Positions 52,092 to 61,385 of a stretch of 64,000 nt of DNA are shown piece by piece. This DNA comes from Kineosporia succinea (GTDB taxonomy: Bacteria; Actinomycetota; Actinomycetes; Actinomycetales; Kineosporiaceae): the NCBI RefSeq assembly GCF_030811555.1, contig NZ_JAUSQZ010000001.1, positions 1,488,001-1,552,000 on the forward strand. Direction: 5' to 3'. The notes under the pieces were generated by a model, which was given only the letters and a program-made list of their open reading frames with translations, did not search any database and was not told the origin of the DNA. How positions within the stretch are numbered: the stretch's first letter is position 1; each line of letters starts with the position of its first letter. The position numbers and the translations under genes are program-made.

Positions 52092-55000
52092 TCAGCCGGC
52101 CAGGTGACTCCAGCGGCTGTCGAGCTCCGACCACCGGCCCTGCGCCACCGCGTGACCGCTGATCATCACCACCACGCGGTCGGCCCGTTCCAGCGCCGCC
52201 CGCTTCGAGGTCGAGCCCACCACCGTCACGCCGTGCTCGCGCAGGGCCTGCCAGAGGTCGAGCTCGGTGCCGACGTCGAGTGCGGACGACACGTCGTCGG
52301 CCACCAGCAGCTCGGTGCGCGGGGCGAGCGCCCGGGCCAGGGCCAGCCGCTGCAGTTGGCCGCCCGAGAGCCGGGTGCCCTTGTGCCCGATCATCAGCCC
52401 GAGCCCGGCCCCGGCCTCGCTCAGGTCGCGCTCGAGCTGGGCCGTGGCCACGGCCGTGTGCATGTCCACGTCGTGCCCGAGCGAGATGTTGTCGGCGACC
52501 GTGCCCGACAGCACCCGCGGCACCTGGCCCACGTAGCCCACCTGGTTGGGGCGCAGGAACCGTTCCGGCTCCGTCACCTCCGACCCGTTCCAGGCCAGCG
52601 ACCCGGTGTGGTGCACGATCCCGGCCAGCGCCCGCAGCAGCGACGACTTGCCCGCGCCGACCGGGCCGACCACCAGCACCAGCTCACCGCGGTGCACGGT
52701 CAGGTCGACGTCGCGGGCACCGACCACACCGTCTTCGTGCACGGCGGTGAAGCCGGACAGCGTCAGCTCGCGCAGCGGCTCCCGGCCGGGCAGCACCGGT
52801 GCCGGTGCGGTGCCCTCCGCCAGGTCGACCTCGGCCAGCGCGGCCGAGTAGTTCGCCTCACCGATCATCGCGTGGGTGCGACGGGTCCAGACCCGGGCCG
52901 ACGGCAGCTGGGACACGAACGACGCCGTGGTCCAGGCGAACCACCGGGCCGAGCCCAGCGTGGACACCACGATCAGCACGGCGGCCGAGGTCAGGCCCCC
53001 GTTCAGGTACAGCGCCCAGGCCCCGATCGGCAGCAGGCCGGTGGTCAGCGCCGGGGTGGAGCGCGACCAGACCTGGATCATGATCTCCTCGCGCTGCCGG
53101 TCGCTGCGCACCCGGTCGAGACCGGCCAGGTGGCCGAGCACCGGCCGGGTGGCCCCGCTCAGCTTCACCGTGCGGGCCGCCGACAGCGACGACACCAGGG
53201 CGGTCGCGAACGACGCCCGGGCCGTGACCGTGCGGGCCGCCGCCTTCTCGAGCCTCGGCCCGAACCCGGTGGCGACCAGGCCGGACAGGAGCATGGTGGC
53301 CCCGAAGAAGAGCGCCGGCACGATCGAGCCGGACACCACGGTCATCGAGACCATCACCAGCACGCCGATCATGTTGTCGACCATGTTGTCGGCCAGCTGC
53401 ACGACCCGCTCGGTGTCGCCGGACTGCGCGATCACCGCCGCCGGGGTGTGGTTACTGACGCGCCGGTCACCGGTCTGGCCGTGGGTCAGGCGCAGGTTGA
53501 TGCGCAGCATCTGGCGCACCCACCACTCCGGGAACCAGCGGTCGGTGAACCACGGCAGGGGCGCCGTGATCAGCAGGGCCGACACGATGCCGACGGCCGG
53601 CCAGAGCACACCGCCGGAGCCGTCGACCAGGTCGGCCCAGAGCCAGGGCAGGACCGAGCCGTCGAGGCCGAGCAGGAGCAGCACCAGGAACACGCCGATC
53701 GCGGACATGCCGTAGCGGGCGTCGTTGCGCAGGAGCCGGAAGATCTCCCTGACCGTCGAGCCGCGGACCTCGCCGTCGACCGGTGGCGGGTCGGTGCGGC
53801 CCGGGGCTTCGGTGATCACCGACTCGGGGGCCGTCGGCGCCGACGCGACCGACGCGTCCTCCAGCAGTTCGCCGGAGGCCGACCGCTGGGCCGGAAGGTG
53901 ACCGCCCCCGCCCGCCATCACGGGCGAGCGCAGCCGGCTGGACTCGGCGAGCCGCGCGAACCGCTCGGACTGCGCCAGCGGGCCGGACTCGACCACGTGG
54001 CCGCTCTCGAGCACCACCACCTCGTCGCAGTCGGCCACCGACGACAGCCGGTGCGCGATCACGATGCCGATACGGCCCGCGAGCAGCCGGGCGCTGGCCC
54101 GCTGCACCTGCGCCTCGGTGACCGGGTCCATGCGGGCGGTGGCCTCGTCGAGAATCACCAGGTGCGGTTCGCGCACCAGGATCCGGCCGAACGCGACCAG
54201 CTGCTCCTGACCGGCCGAGAGCACGTAACCGCCGTCGCCGAGCCGGGTGTCCAGCCCGTCGGGCAGACCGGCCACCCAGGGGCCGAGCCCGAGCTCGTCC
54301 ATCACCCGGCCGGCCGAGCCGACGAGCTCCGGGTCGAACAGGGCAATGTTCTCGGCCAGCGACCCGGCCAGGATCTCGGTGCGCTGCGGCACCACGGCCA
54401 CCCAGCGCCGCAGCTGCTCCAGGTCGATGGTGTTGAGATCGGTGCCGGCCAGGCGCACCGTGCCGTCGGGCACCTCGACCGACCGGGTGAGCACCTTGGC
54501 CAGCGTGGACTTGCCCGACCCGGTGCGGCCGATCAGCGCATACGAGCGGCCGGGCGTGAACGTGAGCGACACCCCGTGCAGCACGGCGCCCCGCTCGGAC
54601 TCCCCCGGATAGGTGAAAGTCAGGTCGCGGATGGTGAGTTCGCCGTCTTCCGGCTTCTCGCCACCCGTCGGCTCGACCTCCGAGGCGGCCAGCTGCACCA
54701 CCCGGCTCCACGCCCCGAGCCCCTGCTGCAGGTGCGGGACCATGCGGCAGATGTGGTCGACGGTGGCCCCGAAAGCCAGGGCCAGCAGCCAGATCGAGGT
54801 CAGCCGGGCGGCGTCGAGATGACCCGCCTGCAGCGCCCAGATCCCGCCGAGGACCACCACGGCGATCGCCCCGCGCACGATGAACGAGGCGGCGACCGCC
54901 AGTTGCGCGCTCAGCCGCCAGACTTCACGCCCCCGGCGCAGCACACGGCTCGAGCGGTCGGTGAAAAGCCTCAGGACGTAAGGACGGGCCAGGGTGGTGC

Positions 55001-55592
55001 GCACGTCGTCCTGCCCGTGGATCGACTCCTCCATCACCGCGGCGAGGTCGGACCAGGCCTCTTCCTCGCGCATGCGGGCAGGGTTGATGCGCCGCACCTG
55101 GGGCGCCAGGCCCTTCGCCGCGACCGCCACCACGACGATCATGCCGATACCGGCCGGCCACCACACGAACAGCGCGGTGAGGATGGAAAGCGCTGCCACC
55201 GCGACATATTGGAAGATCCGCAGGCCGCTGTTCCGCAGCTCGCTGGCGACCTGGTAGATGTCCTGGTCGATGCGGTCGAGCATTTCGCCGACCGGGGTGC
55301 CCTCGAGCGCCTGCAGCGGCTGCGAGAAGGCCACCGTGCACAGGCGCCCGCGCAGGTCGGCCGACCAGTCGGCGGTGAGCCGCGCGGCCACCATGTTGAC
55401 CGCGAGATCGCCCAGCACGTAGAGAACCAGGCCGATCGCGAGCACGGTGAACATCACACCGGAACGGTCGACCAGCACCGGCCCGGCCACGGCCGCCGCG
55501 GCGGCCTGGCCCGCACCCCCGAACACCACGAGAGCGACCACTAGGGCGCACTGTCGTGGGGAGGTCTGCCACAGGTCTCGGAGCAGGCGCAT
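52092..55592 (-). CDS. one-chain ABC exporter (TMD-NBD-TMD-NBD) with degenerate second site
   Basis: A 1166-residue ABC exporter in which two half-transporters are fused. Each half has about six membrane segments followed by a nucleotide-binding domain (roughly 315-550 and 935-1160), joined by an Ala/Pro-rich linker. NBD1: Walker A GRTGSGKST, signature LSAGQEQL, Walker B LVILDEAT with catalytic Glu, and switch His in IAHRLS. NBD2: Walker A GPVGAGKSS, signature LSGGQLQR, but Walker B reads LLVADDVS (Asp for Glu) and the switch His is replaced (VVGSTSKRA). This asymmetry is typical of heterodimeric exporters with one hydrolytic site. It lies between rsmA and ispE, which adjoin in relatives, and a 47-codon ORF precedes it on the same strand. 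Substrate unknown; a peptide or drug is possible. Confidence 0.9.
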   Translation of the reverse strand: MRLLRDLWQTSPRQCALVVALVVFGGAGQAAAAAVAGPVLVDRSGVMFTVLAIGLVLYVLGDLAVNMVAARLTADWSADLRGRLCTVAFSQPLQALEGTPVGEMLDRIDQDIYQVASELRNSGLRIFQYVAVAALSILTALFVWWPAGIGMIVVVAVAAKGLAPQVRRINPARMREEEAWSDLAAVMEESIHGQDDVRTTLARPYVLRLFTDRSSRVLRRGREVWRLSAQLAVAASFIVRGAIAVVVLGGIWALQAGHLDAARLTSIWLLALAFGATVDHICRMVPHLQQGLGAWSRVVQLAASEVEPTGGEKPEDGELTIRDLTFTYPGESERGAVLHGVSLTFTPGRSYALIGRTGSGKSTLAKVLTRSVEVPDGTVRLAGTDLNTIDLEQLRRWVAVVPQRTEILAGSLAENIALFDPELVGSAGRVMDELGLGPWVAGLPDGLDTRLGDGGYVLSAGQEQLVAFGRILVREPHLVILDEATARMDPVTEAQVQRASARLLAGRIGIVIAHRLSSVADCDEVVVLESGHVVESGPLAQSERFARLAESSRLRSPVMAGGGGHLPAQRSASGELLEDASVASAPTAPESVITEAPGRTDPPPVDGEVRGSTVREIFRLLRNDARYGMSAIGVFLVLLLLGLDGSVLPWLWADLVDGSGGVLWPAVGIVSALLITAPLPWFTDRWFPEWWVRQMLRINLRLTHGQTGDRRVSNHTPAAVIAQSGDTERVVQLADNMVDNMIGVLVMVSMTVVSGSIVPALFFGATMLLSGLVATGFGPRLEKAAARTVTARASFATALVSSLSAARTVKLSGATRPVLGHLAGLDRVRSDRQREEIMIQVWSRSTPALTTGLLPIGAWALYLNGGLTSAAVLIVVSTLGSARWFAWTTASFVSQLPSARVWTRRTHAMIGEANYSAALAEVDLAEGTAPAPVLPGREPLRELTLSGFTAVHEDGVVGARDVDLTVHRGELVLVVGPVGAGKSSLLRALAGIVHHTGSLAWNGSEVTEPERFLRPNQVGYVGQVPRVLSGTVADNISLGHDVDMHTAVATAQLERDLSEAGAGLGLMIGHKGTRLSGGQLQRLALARALAPRTELLVADDVSSALDVGTELDLWQALREHGVTVVGSTSKRAALERADRVVVMISGHAVAQGRWSELDSRWSHLAG

Positions 55593-55677
55593 GACAAGCA
55601 GATCCTTCGGCAGGCGGGGGCGGCCTACCTACATTGCCGTTATTTCGGCGCGGATCTCAATGCATTTTCCTGGCCGG

Positions 55678-55765
55678 GTCCCGGCGAGCTCAGGGCCGAG
55701 TCCCGGCGAGCTCAGGGCCGAGTCCCGGCGAGCTCAGGGCTGAGTCCCGGCTGGCTCAGGACTGA
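55678..55765. repeat. four 22-bp tandem repeats before the ABC exporter gene
   Basis: Four contiguous 22-bp units beginning GTCCCGGCGAGCTCAGG; the first three are nearly identical, the fourth diverged. The fourth overlaps the end of the 47-codon ORF, and the others lie in its gap to the exporter gene. Confidence 0.92.
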
Positions 55766-55899
55766 GCGGGCTCCAGCGGTGCAGCGCCCGGGCGCACCTG
55801 ACGCGGGAGCGTGGCGATGCGCTGCTCCAGGTCGATGCTGATGGCGCTCATCGTGGCGACGCTGATGGTCGGCGTGCCCACGCTTCCGTTCTCTGTCAT
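55756..55899 (-). CDS. candidate 47-residue peptide gene upstream of the ABC exporter
   Basis: A 47-codon frame from ATG 55899, same strand as the exporter and ending 163 bases before it. The start codon follows TAGGTT by seven bases, the leaderless pattern seen elsewhere in the window. The product has a Ser/Thr-rich N-terminal half (VGTPTISVATMSAISI), an amphipathic middle LEQRIATLPRQVR and a Pro/Ala-rich end; it has no Cys and no Sec signal peptide. It could be an exported or modified peptide precursor, or a leader peptide. No modification enzyme is adjacent. I do not recognise it. Confidence 0.45.
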   Translation of the reverse strand: MTENGSVGTPTISVATMSAISIDLEQRIATLPRQVRPGAAPLEPAQS

Positions 55900-56046
55900 G
55901 CGGGTGAACCTACGACCCCTGATCGGGCGACGCCTCCCGACGACACGGACATATCGACACCGCGACGTGAAAATCCGCTGTAAGGCCGTGCCCGGCCCGG
56001 CGAAACGGCCGAAGGAGATGTCGGACTCATCGCATATCCGAGCTTC

Positions 56047-56916
56047 TCAGCCTTTGTGAGCTGCCGCCACGTCTGCGAACTGCTGCACGGTGAGCCGTTC
56101 CCCGCGGGTCTTCGGGTCGATCCCGGCCTGGCGCAGCGCGGCCTCGGCGGCGTCGGGCGAGCCCGCCCAGCCCGCCAGCGCGGCCCGCAGCGTCTTGCGG
56201 CGCTGGGCGAAGGCGGCGTCGACGCAGGCGAACACCTCTTCACGGGTGGCCGTCGTCTCCGGCTGCGGGCGGCCGGTGAACTGCACCAGCCCGCTCTCCA
56301 CGTTCGGCACCGGCCAGAACACCTGCCGCCCGACCGCACCGGCCCGGCGCACGTCCGCGTACCAGGCGGCCTTCACCGACGGCACGCCGTAGACCTTGTC
56401 GCCGGGGCGGGCCGCGAGCCGGTCGGCCACCTCGGCCTGCACCATCACCAGGCCGGAGCGCAGGGTGTCGACCCGCTCGAGCAGGGTCAGCAGCACCGGC
56501 ACGGCCACGTTGTAGGGCAGGTTGGCCACCACCGCGGTCGGGGTGCGGCCGTCGACCTCGAGCTGCGGTGCGTGCACCAGCAGGGCGTCGGAGAGAACGA
56601 CACTGAAGCGTGAGGACGCGTCGGGCGCCTTGGCCGCGACGGTGGCCGGCAGTTCGGCCGCCAGTTTGGGATCGATCTCGACCGCGACCACGGTCGCGCC
56701 GGTCTCCAGCAGCGCCAGGGTCAGCGAGCCCAGGCCGGGCCCGATCTCGGTGACCAGGTCGCCCTCACCGATGCCGGCCAGCCGCGCGATGCGGCGCACG
56801 GTGTTCGCGTCGACCACGAAGTTCTGGCCGAGGGTCTTGGTCGGGCGGACGTCGAGCCGTTCGGCCAGCTGACGGACGTCGGCCGGGCCGAGGAGGGAGA
56901 TGGACGACGTGGACAC
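56047..56916 (-). CDS. rsmA: 16S rRNA (adenine1518/1519-N6)-dimethyltransferase
   Basis: KsgA/RsmA dimethylates two adjacent adenines near the 3' end of 16S rRNA. The 289-residue product has [19 protein letters not shown], the SAM loop [25 protein letters not shown] and the catalytic [11 protein letters not shown]; a helical C-terminal domain follows. It begins with GTG; TATCGT lies eight bases upstream, so the message may be leaderless. The order rpfB-rsmA is conserved with M. tuberculosis. Confidence 0.96.
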   Translation of the reverse strand: MSTSSISLLGPADVRQLAERLDVRPTKTLGQNFVVDANTVRRIARLAGIGEGDLVTEIGPGLGSLTLALLETGATVVAVEIDPKLAAELPATVAAKAPDASSRFSVVLSDALLVHAPQLEVDGRTPTAVVANLPYNVAVPVLLTLLERVDTLRSGLVMVQAEVADRLAARPGDKVYGVPSVKAAWYADVRRAGAVGRQVFWPVPNVESGLVQFTGRPQPETTATREEVFACVDAAFAQRRKTLRAALAGWAGSPDAAEAALRQAGIDPKTRGERLTVQQFADVAAAHKG

Positions 56917-56991
56917 AACCGCCGACGATACAGGTGAGGTGACCGAAGGCTCTCACCCGACCGACGCGTCCATCATCGTCGCCCGACCGAA

Positions 56992-57027
56992 GAAGGGGCC
57001 CGACCGCGGTTGCGGACGAGCCCCTTC
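56992..57027 (-). terminator. possible hairpin after rpfB
   Basis: GAAGGGGC and GCCCCTTC pair as an 8-bp stem around a 20-base GC-rich loop, 14 bases past the rpfB stop. Confidence 0.45.
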
Positions 57028-57040
57028 CCAGGACGAGCGG

Positions 57041-58189
57041 TTACAGCTTCTTGCCGCAGACCGGCCACTGACCGGCGCCGGCCTTCTTGTAGAGGAGCTT
57101 GGCGCGGTAGGTCTGCTCGGAGGCGCTGGCGTCGGCCGGGTTGCCCGAGCCGCCCACCGCCGCCCACGTGCTGGTGCTGAACTGGTAGAGCCCGTAGTAG
57201 CCGGCCGGGTTGACCGCCTTCGGGTTGCCGCCCGACTCGCACTGGGCCAGGGCGGACCAGTTGAGCGAGTCGACGCCACCGCCGACGCTGCCACCCCCGC
57301 CCGAACCGGAGGAGCCGCCGCTCGAGCCGGAGGAAGCCGCGGGCTTCTCCTTGGTGCCGACCTGCACGACCTCGGTCACCGGCTTCGTGGAGACCGTGGT
57401 GCGGACCAGGGTGCGCTTGGTGATCTTCCCGTCGGTGCGGGTGATCCTCCAGACGGCCTTCTTCACGCCGTCCTTGCCCTCGGTGGCGACCTTGGTCTCG
57501 CCCTCGTAGAGCTTGCTGGTCTCGACCTTCCTGGTCGAGTGGTCGACGGCGCTGGTCTTGGTCACGTTCTTCTGCGTGACCCGCTGCACCTTGACCGTGA
57601 GGCCGTCGCGCAGCGTGGTGCTGGGCACCTGGGACAGCTTGTCGAGCGAACCGACCTTGACCTTCTCGTCGGTGAGCAGCTCGGACACCGTGGCCGCGGT
57701 GGTGGTGATCTTGTCCTGGTCGCCGTCGGCGATCAGGGTCACCGCCTTCGGCGTGCTCAGCGACATCGTCATCCCGGCCCGGTCGATACGGGCGGAACGC
57801 GATGCGGACAGCTCCGCCCCGTCGGTGCGCACACCGAGGGCCAGGAGCGCCTTGTCGACCGAGAGCTCGGTGGTCCAGTACGTGCGCTCCGTGCCGTCCA
57901 CCGTGAGGTTGAGGGGCCGCGCGTAGCGGACGACCACGGTGTCACCCTCGCCGACCGACGCGTCGGAGGCGGGAGCGACCAGGTCACGATCGCCGACCGA
58001 GATGTTCTGGTCGTCGAGGAGGTCCGAGACGCTGGAGGCGAAGGAGTGGACTTCGGTCGTACGACCGTCCACCGAGAGGGTGATGGTCTTGTTCGCCTGG
58101 CTGTACCAGACGCTACCGCCGACGGCTGCGGCGACGACTACTGCCTGCGCGATGTAGCGCGCCGGTCTGCTGTGGACGAGCGAGCGCAC
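57041..58189 (-). CDS. rpfB: resuscitation-promoting factor RpfB
   Basis: Secreted or membrane-anchored peptidoglycan-cleaving factor that stimulates growth of dormant cells. From the GTG at 58189 (GGAG four bases upstream) it has 382 residues: an N-terminal membrane segment (IAQAVVVAAAVGGSVWYS), three DUF348 repeats (VTLSVDGRTTEVHSF type), a G5 domain (about 215-295), a Gly/Ser linker, and the transglycosylase-like domain opening LNWSALAQCESGGNP with the catalytic Glu and closing with Cys in WPVCGKKL. A GTG ten codons upstream is an alternative start. Gene order tatD-rpfB-rsmA matches mycobacteria. Confidence 0.94.
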   Translation of the reverse strand: MRSLVHSRPARYIAQAVVVAAAVGGSVWYSQANKTITLSVDGRTTEVHSFASSVSDLLDDQNISVGDRDLVAPASDASVGEGDTVVVRYARPLNLTVDGTERTYWTTELSVDKALLALGVRTDGAELSASRSARIDRAGMTMSLSTPKAVTLIADGDQDKITTTAATVSELLTDEKVKVGSLDKLSQVPSTTLRDGLTVKVQRVTQKNVTKTSAVDHSTRKVETSKLYEGETKVATEGKDGVKKAVWRITRTDGKITKRTLVRTTVSTKPVTEVVQVGTKEKPAASSGSSGGSSGSGGGGSVGGGVDSLNWSALAQCESGGNPKAVNPAGYYGLYQFSTSTWAAVGGSGNPADASASEQTYRAKLLYKKAGAGQWPVCGKKL

Positions 58190-58640
58190 GATGCTCCAAG
58201 CCTCGTACTCTCCGGGCACGGCTGGCGGAGACGATCCGGAGGGTGATCGTTTCGTCCTCGAACCACCTGCTCGGCGGCTTCCGGACCTCCGCCGGGAGGG
58301 TCCGATCCCGGCTGTCGACCGCACACCGTAATCGAAACGAGACCGGATCCCAAGCCGGAGCACCCGTTCGCGATCTTCGGACAGTTCCGGTCAGACCTGA
58401 TCGATGCAGGTCGGGACGGCCGCCATGACCTGCGTCACGGTGCGAAAAATAGTGCCGTTCAAGCCTTTCGGGACCCCCCAAAATAGTGACACGGCGAAGA
58501 GTCAGAAACTGGGCCGTAAGACGTCACGGGTGGGGTAGCGGACCACGAGAACGGGGCTGCACCGAGGGTCACGGAGGGCCTTGACGGCCGCTCCGTCCCT
58601 TTCGTGATCATCGTTGGGCTTTCGGCCGTTCGGGAGCCAT
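58190..58640. promoter_or_regulatory. long upstream region of rpfB
   Basis: 451 bases between rpfB and tatD. On the minus strand CACTATTTT occurs twice, 34 bases apart (near 58445 and 58480), followed by about 260 bases before the gene, which would be a long leader if transcription starts there. I looked for the c-di-AMP riboswitch often found before rpf genes and did not see its conserved blocks. Confidence 0.4.
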
Positions 58641-59498
58641 TTACCAGGGACCGTAGACGCTCTCGGTGGTGCTGTTGAGGATGGTGCAGACCTCGTCCAG
58701 ATCGCGCCCCAGCTCCGCGGCCATCGCCCGCACCGTGAGCGGCACCAGGTAGCTCGCGTTGACCCGGCCCCGGTGAGGCACGGGAGTCAGGTAGGGAGCG
58801 TCGGTCTCGACCATGACCCGCTCGAGCGGCACGGCCTTCAGGGCCTCGCGCAGGTCGGCGGCGTTCTTGAAGGTCACCGTGCCGGCGAACGACAGGTACC
58901 AGCCGCGGTCGGCCGCCAGCCGGGCCATCGCGGCGTCGCCCGAGAAGCAGTGGAACACCGTCTTCTCCGGCGTTCCCTCCTCGTCGAGAACCCGGATCAC
59001 GTCGTCGTGAGCGTCGCGGTCGTGGATCTGCAGCGCCTTGCCCAGCCGCTTGGCCAGGTCGATGTGACGCCGGAAGGAGTCTTCCTGTGCGGCTTTTCCG
59101 TCGTCGTCGGTGACCCAGTAGTGGTCGAGGCCGGTCTCGCCGATGACCCGCACCCGGGGATGCCGCGCGAGCTGCTCGATCTCGGCGAAGGCCGCATTGA
59201 GTTCTTTCGAGGCAGCGTGTTTCGTGGCCTCGGTGGGGTGCAGGGCGACACCGCCGAGCAGTTCGGGAAAGCGGTCGACGGCCTCGACGGTCCAGCGGGC
59301 GGCCGGGAGGTCGCAACCGATCTGGACCATGCGGGTGACGTTGACCGAGACCGCTTTCCCAATCAGGTCTTTGACGTGCTGTTCGGCCTGCGTGCTGCCG
59401 ACCTCGGTTCCCCGCACGTGGTCGAGGTGGGTGTGGTTGTCCACGACCGGCGAAGGCAGGGCCTCCGGCAGCGGGACCGGTTCGTCGTTCTTCTTCAT
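58641..59498 (-). CDS. tatD: TatD family metal-dependent hydrolase/DNase
   Basis: TIM-barrel metallohydrolase of 285 residues. Metal ligands are visible in VVDNHTHLDHV (HxH), the Glu of VIGETGLDHYW, the His residues of ALQIHDRDAHDD and TVFHCFSG, and the Asp of VMVETDAPYL. The family acts as 3'-5' exonuclease on damaged DNA or RNA. It follows metG after a hairpin and precedes rpfB, as in M. tuberculosis (Rv1008). A weak AGG site precedes the ATG. Confidence 0.95.
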   Translation of the reverse strand: MKKNDEPVPLPEALPSPVVDNHTHLDHVRGTEVGSTQAEQHVKDLIGKAVSVNVTRMVQIGCDLPAARWTVEAVDRFPELLGGVALHPTEATKHAASKELNAAFAEIEQLARHPRVRVIGETGLDHYWVTDDDGKAAQEDSFRRHIDLAKRLGKALQIHDRDAHDDVIRVLDEEGTPEKTVFHCFSGDAAMARLAADRGWYLSFAGTVTFKNAADLREALKAVPLERVMVETDAPYLTPVPHRGRVNASYLVPLTVRAMAAELGRDLDEVCTILNSTTESVYGPW

Positions 59499-59508
59499 CG
59501 CAAACCTG

Positions 59509-59545
59509 ATGAGGGACGCCCGTGGTCACCACGGGCGTCCCTCAT
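59509..59545 (-). terminator. 17-bp hairpin between metG and tatD
   Basis: Perfect stem ATGAGGGACGCCCGTGG with loop TCA, ten bases past the metG stop and only ten before the tatD start. It should reduce readthrough from metG into tatD. Confidence 0.85.
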
Positions 59546-59555
59546 GCGCTCCTTC

Positions 59556-61355
59556 TTATTTGTCTTTGTCGGCGAGGCGGGCGAGCTCTTCCTCGACCAC
59601 CGAGTCGTCGAGCTTGGTGAAGATCGGCGTGGGCGCCGCGATCGGGGTGCCGGGCACGATCGCCACCGACTCCCAGGCCGCCACGGTCTCGCCGAGCGTG
59701 TAGTTGCCCATCAGGACCGGGTAGCCCGGGCCGCCGTCGAGGTCCTCGACCTCGCGGATCTCGGGCAGCGGGGCCACGGTGCCGACGCCGCCGAAGGTTT
59801 CGTACACCTTCTGCGAGCTGTGCGGCAGGAACGGGCTGAGCAGCACCCGGCAGTCGCTGATGGCCTGGGCAGCCACGTGCAGAACCGTCTTCATGCGCTC
59901 GAAGTCGGTCTTCTTCAGCTTCCAGGGCTCGGTGTCGGAGAGGTACTTGTTCGTCTCACCGACGATGCGCATGGCCTCGGCCAGCGCGGCCTTCTGCTTG
60001 TGCGCGGCGAGCAGGTCACCGACGCTCGTGAAACCCGCCTTCGTGGTCTCGAGAAGCTGGGTGTCGACCGGCTGCAGCTCACCGGCCGCCGGGATCTCAC
60101 CGAGGTTCTTGTTGATCAGCGAGGCCGTGCGGTTGACCAGGTTGCCCCAGCCGGCGACCAGTTCGTCGTTGGTGCGGCGCACGAACTCGGCCCAGGTGAA
60201 GTCGGTGTCCTGGTTCTCCGGGCCGGCGGCGCAGATGAAGTAGCGCAGTGCGTCGGGCTGGTAGCGGCTCAGGATGTCGCGCACGTAGATGACCACGCCG
60301 CGGCTGGAGGAGAACTGCTTGCCCTCCATCGTGAGGAACTCGCTGCTGACGACCTCGGTGGGCAGGTTCAGCTCGCCGTACTTACCGACCTCGCCCCCCT
60401 TCGCGCCCTTGCCCGCGTAGGCCAGGAGCTCGGCCGGCCAGATCTGCGAGTGGAAGGTGATGTTGTCCTTGCCCATGAAGTAGTTCGACACCGCCTCGGT
60501 GTCGTTCCACCACTTGCGCCACTGCTCCGGGTCGTCGGTGCGCCGGGCCCACTCGATCGAGGCCGACAGGTAGCCGACCACCGCGTCGAACCAGACGTAG
60601 AGCCGCTTGCTCTTGTTGTCTTCCCAGCCCTCGAGCGGAACCGGGATGCCCCAGTCGATGTCCCGCGTCATCGCGCGGGGCTTGAGGTCTTCCAGCAGGT
60701 TGAGCGAGAACTTGAGAACGTTCGGACGCCAGCCCGTGCGCGTCTTCAGCCACTCGCCCAGCGCCTCGGACAGCGCGGGCAGGTCGAGGAAGAAGTGCGT
60801 GGTCTCGACGAACTCCGGGGTCTCGCCGTTGACCTTGCTCTTCGGGTTGATCAGGTCGGCCGGGTCGAGCTGGTTGCCGCAGTTGTCGCACTGGTCGCCG
60901 CGGGCGTTGCCGTAGCCACAGATCGGGCAGGTGCCCTCGATGTAGCGGTCGGGCAGGGTACGGCCGGTGGACGGCGAGACCGCCCCGGTCGTGGTCTGCT
61001 CGATCATGTAGCCGTTGGCGTGGTCGGTGCGGAACAGCTCCTGCGCCACGGTGTAGTGGTTGACCGTGGTGGTGCGGGTGAACAGGTCGTAGGACAGGCC
61101 GAGGGCGTGCAGGTCTTCGACGATCATGCGGTTGTAGCGGTCGGCCAGCTCGCGCGGCGTCACGCCTTCCTGCTCGGCCTGCACCAGGATCGGCGTGCCG
61201 TGCTCGTCGGTGCCGCTCACCATGAGCACGTCATGACCGGCCATTCGCATGTAGCGGCTGTAGACGTCGGAGGGCACGCCGAAGCCGGCGACATGGCCGA
61301 TGTGACGAGGGCCGTTGGCGTAAGGCCAAGCGACCGCGGTGAGGATCCTGGTCAT
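59556..61355 (-). CDS. metG: methionyl-tRNA synthetase
   Basis: Class I aminoacyl-tRNA synthetase of 599 residues charging tRNA-Met. It has the signature [10 protein letters not shown] (HIGH), a zinc knuckle [18 protein letters not shown], the tRNA-binding [16 protein letters not shown] region and the KMSKS-type loop GKQFSSSRG. The helical anticodon domain follows ([26 protein letters not shown]). It lacks the C-terminal EMAP-like dimerisation domain. It starts 30 bases after the stop of the DUF6493-like gene on the same strand. Confidence 0.97.
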   Translation of the reverse strand: MTRILTAVAWPYANGPRHIGHVAGFGVPSDVYSRYMRMAGHDVLMVSGTDEHGTPILVQAEQEGVTPRELADRYNRMIVEDLHALGLSYDLFTRTTTVNHYTVAQELFRTDHANGYMIEQTTTGAVSPSTGRTLPDRYIEGTCPICGYGNARGDQCDNCGNQLDPADLINPKSKVNGETPEFVETTHFFLDLPALSEALGEWLKTRTGWRPNVLKFSLNLLEDLKPRAMTRDIDWGIPVPLEGWEDNKSKRLYVWFDAVVGYLSASIEWARRTDDPEQWRKWWNDTEAVSNYFMGKDNITFHSQIWPAELLAYAGKGAKGGEVGKYGELNLPTEVVSSEFLTMEGKQFSSSRGVVIYVRDILSRYQPDALRYFICAAGPENQDTDFTWAEFVRRTNDELVAGWGNLVNRTASLINKNLGEIPAAGELQPVDTQLLETTKAGFTSVGDLLAAHKQKAALAEAMRIVGETNKYLSDTEPWKLKKTDFERMKTVLHVAAQAISDCRVLLSPFLPHSSQKVYETFGGVGTVAPLPEIREVEDLDGGPGYPVLMGNYTLGETVAAWESVAIVPGTPIAAPTPIFTKLDDSVVEEELARLADKDK

Positions 61356-61385
61356 GTTCTGAATCTTTCCACGTCTGGCGAGCCG

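Larger units (their letters stand above)
55593..56046. promoter_or_regulatory. gap between rsmA and the ABC exporter
   Basis: 454 bases holding the 22-bp repeats, the candidate 47-residue peptide gene and a short AT-rich patch at 55655-55672. A TAGGTT box (about 55907-55912, minus strand) is the likely -10 for the peptide gene. Confidence 0.5.

Noticed and set aside
52104-55544. 1146-codon plus-strand frame opposite the ABC exporter
   Set aside because: Composition-driven shadow; the minus-strand frame has all ABC motifs.
55811-56059. 82-codon plus-strand ORF beside the ABC exporter
   Set aside because: Antisense to the peptide candidate, without a good ribosome site; its hydrophobic start looks like a chance reading of the complementary strand.
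58190-58640. c-di-AMP (ydaO) riboswitch before rpfB
   Set aside because: Often present upstream of actinobacterial rpf genes, but I could not find its conserved blocks; a covariance-model search would settle it.
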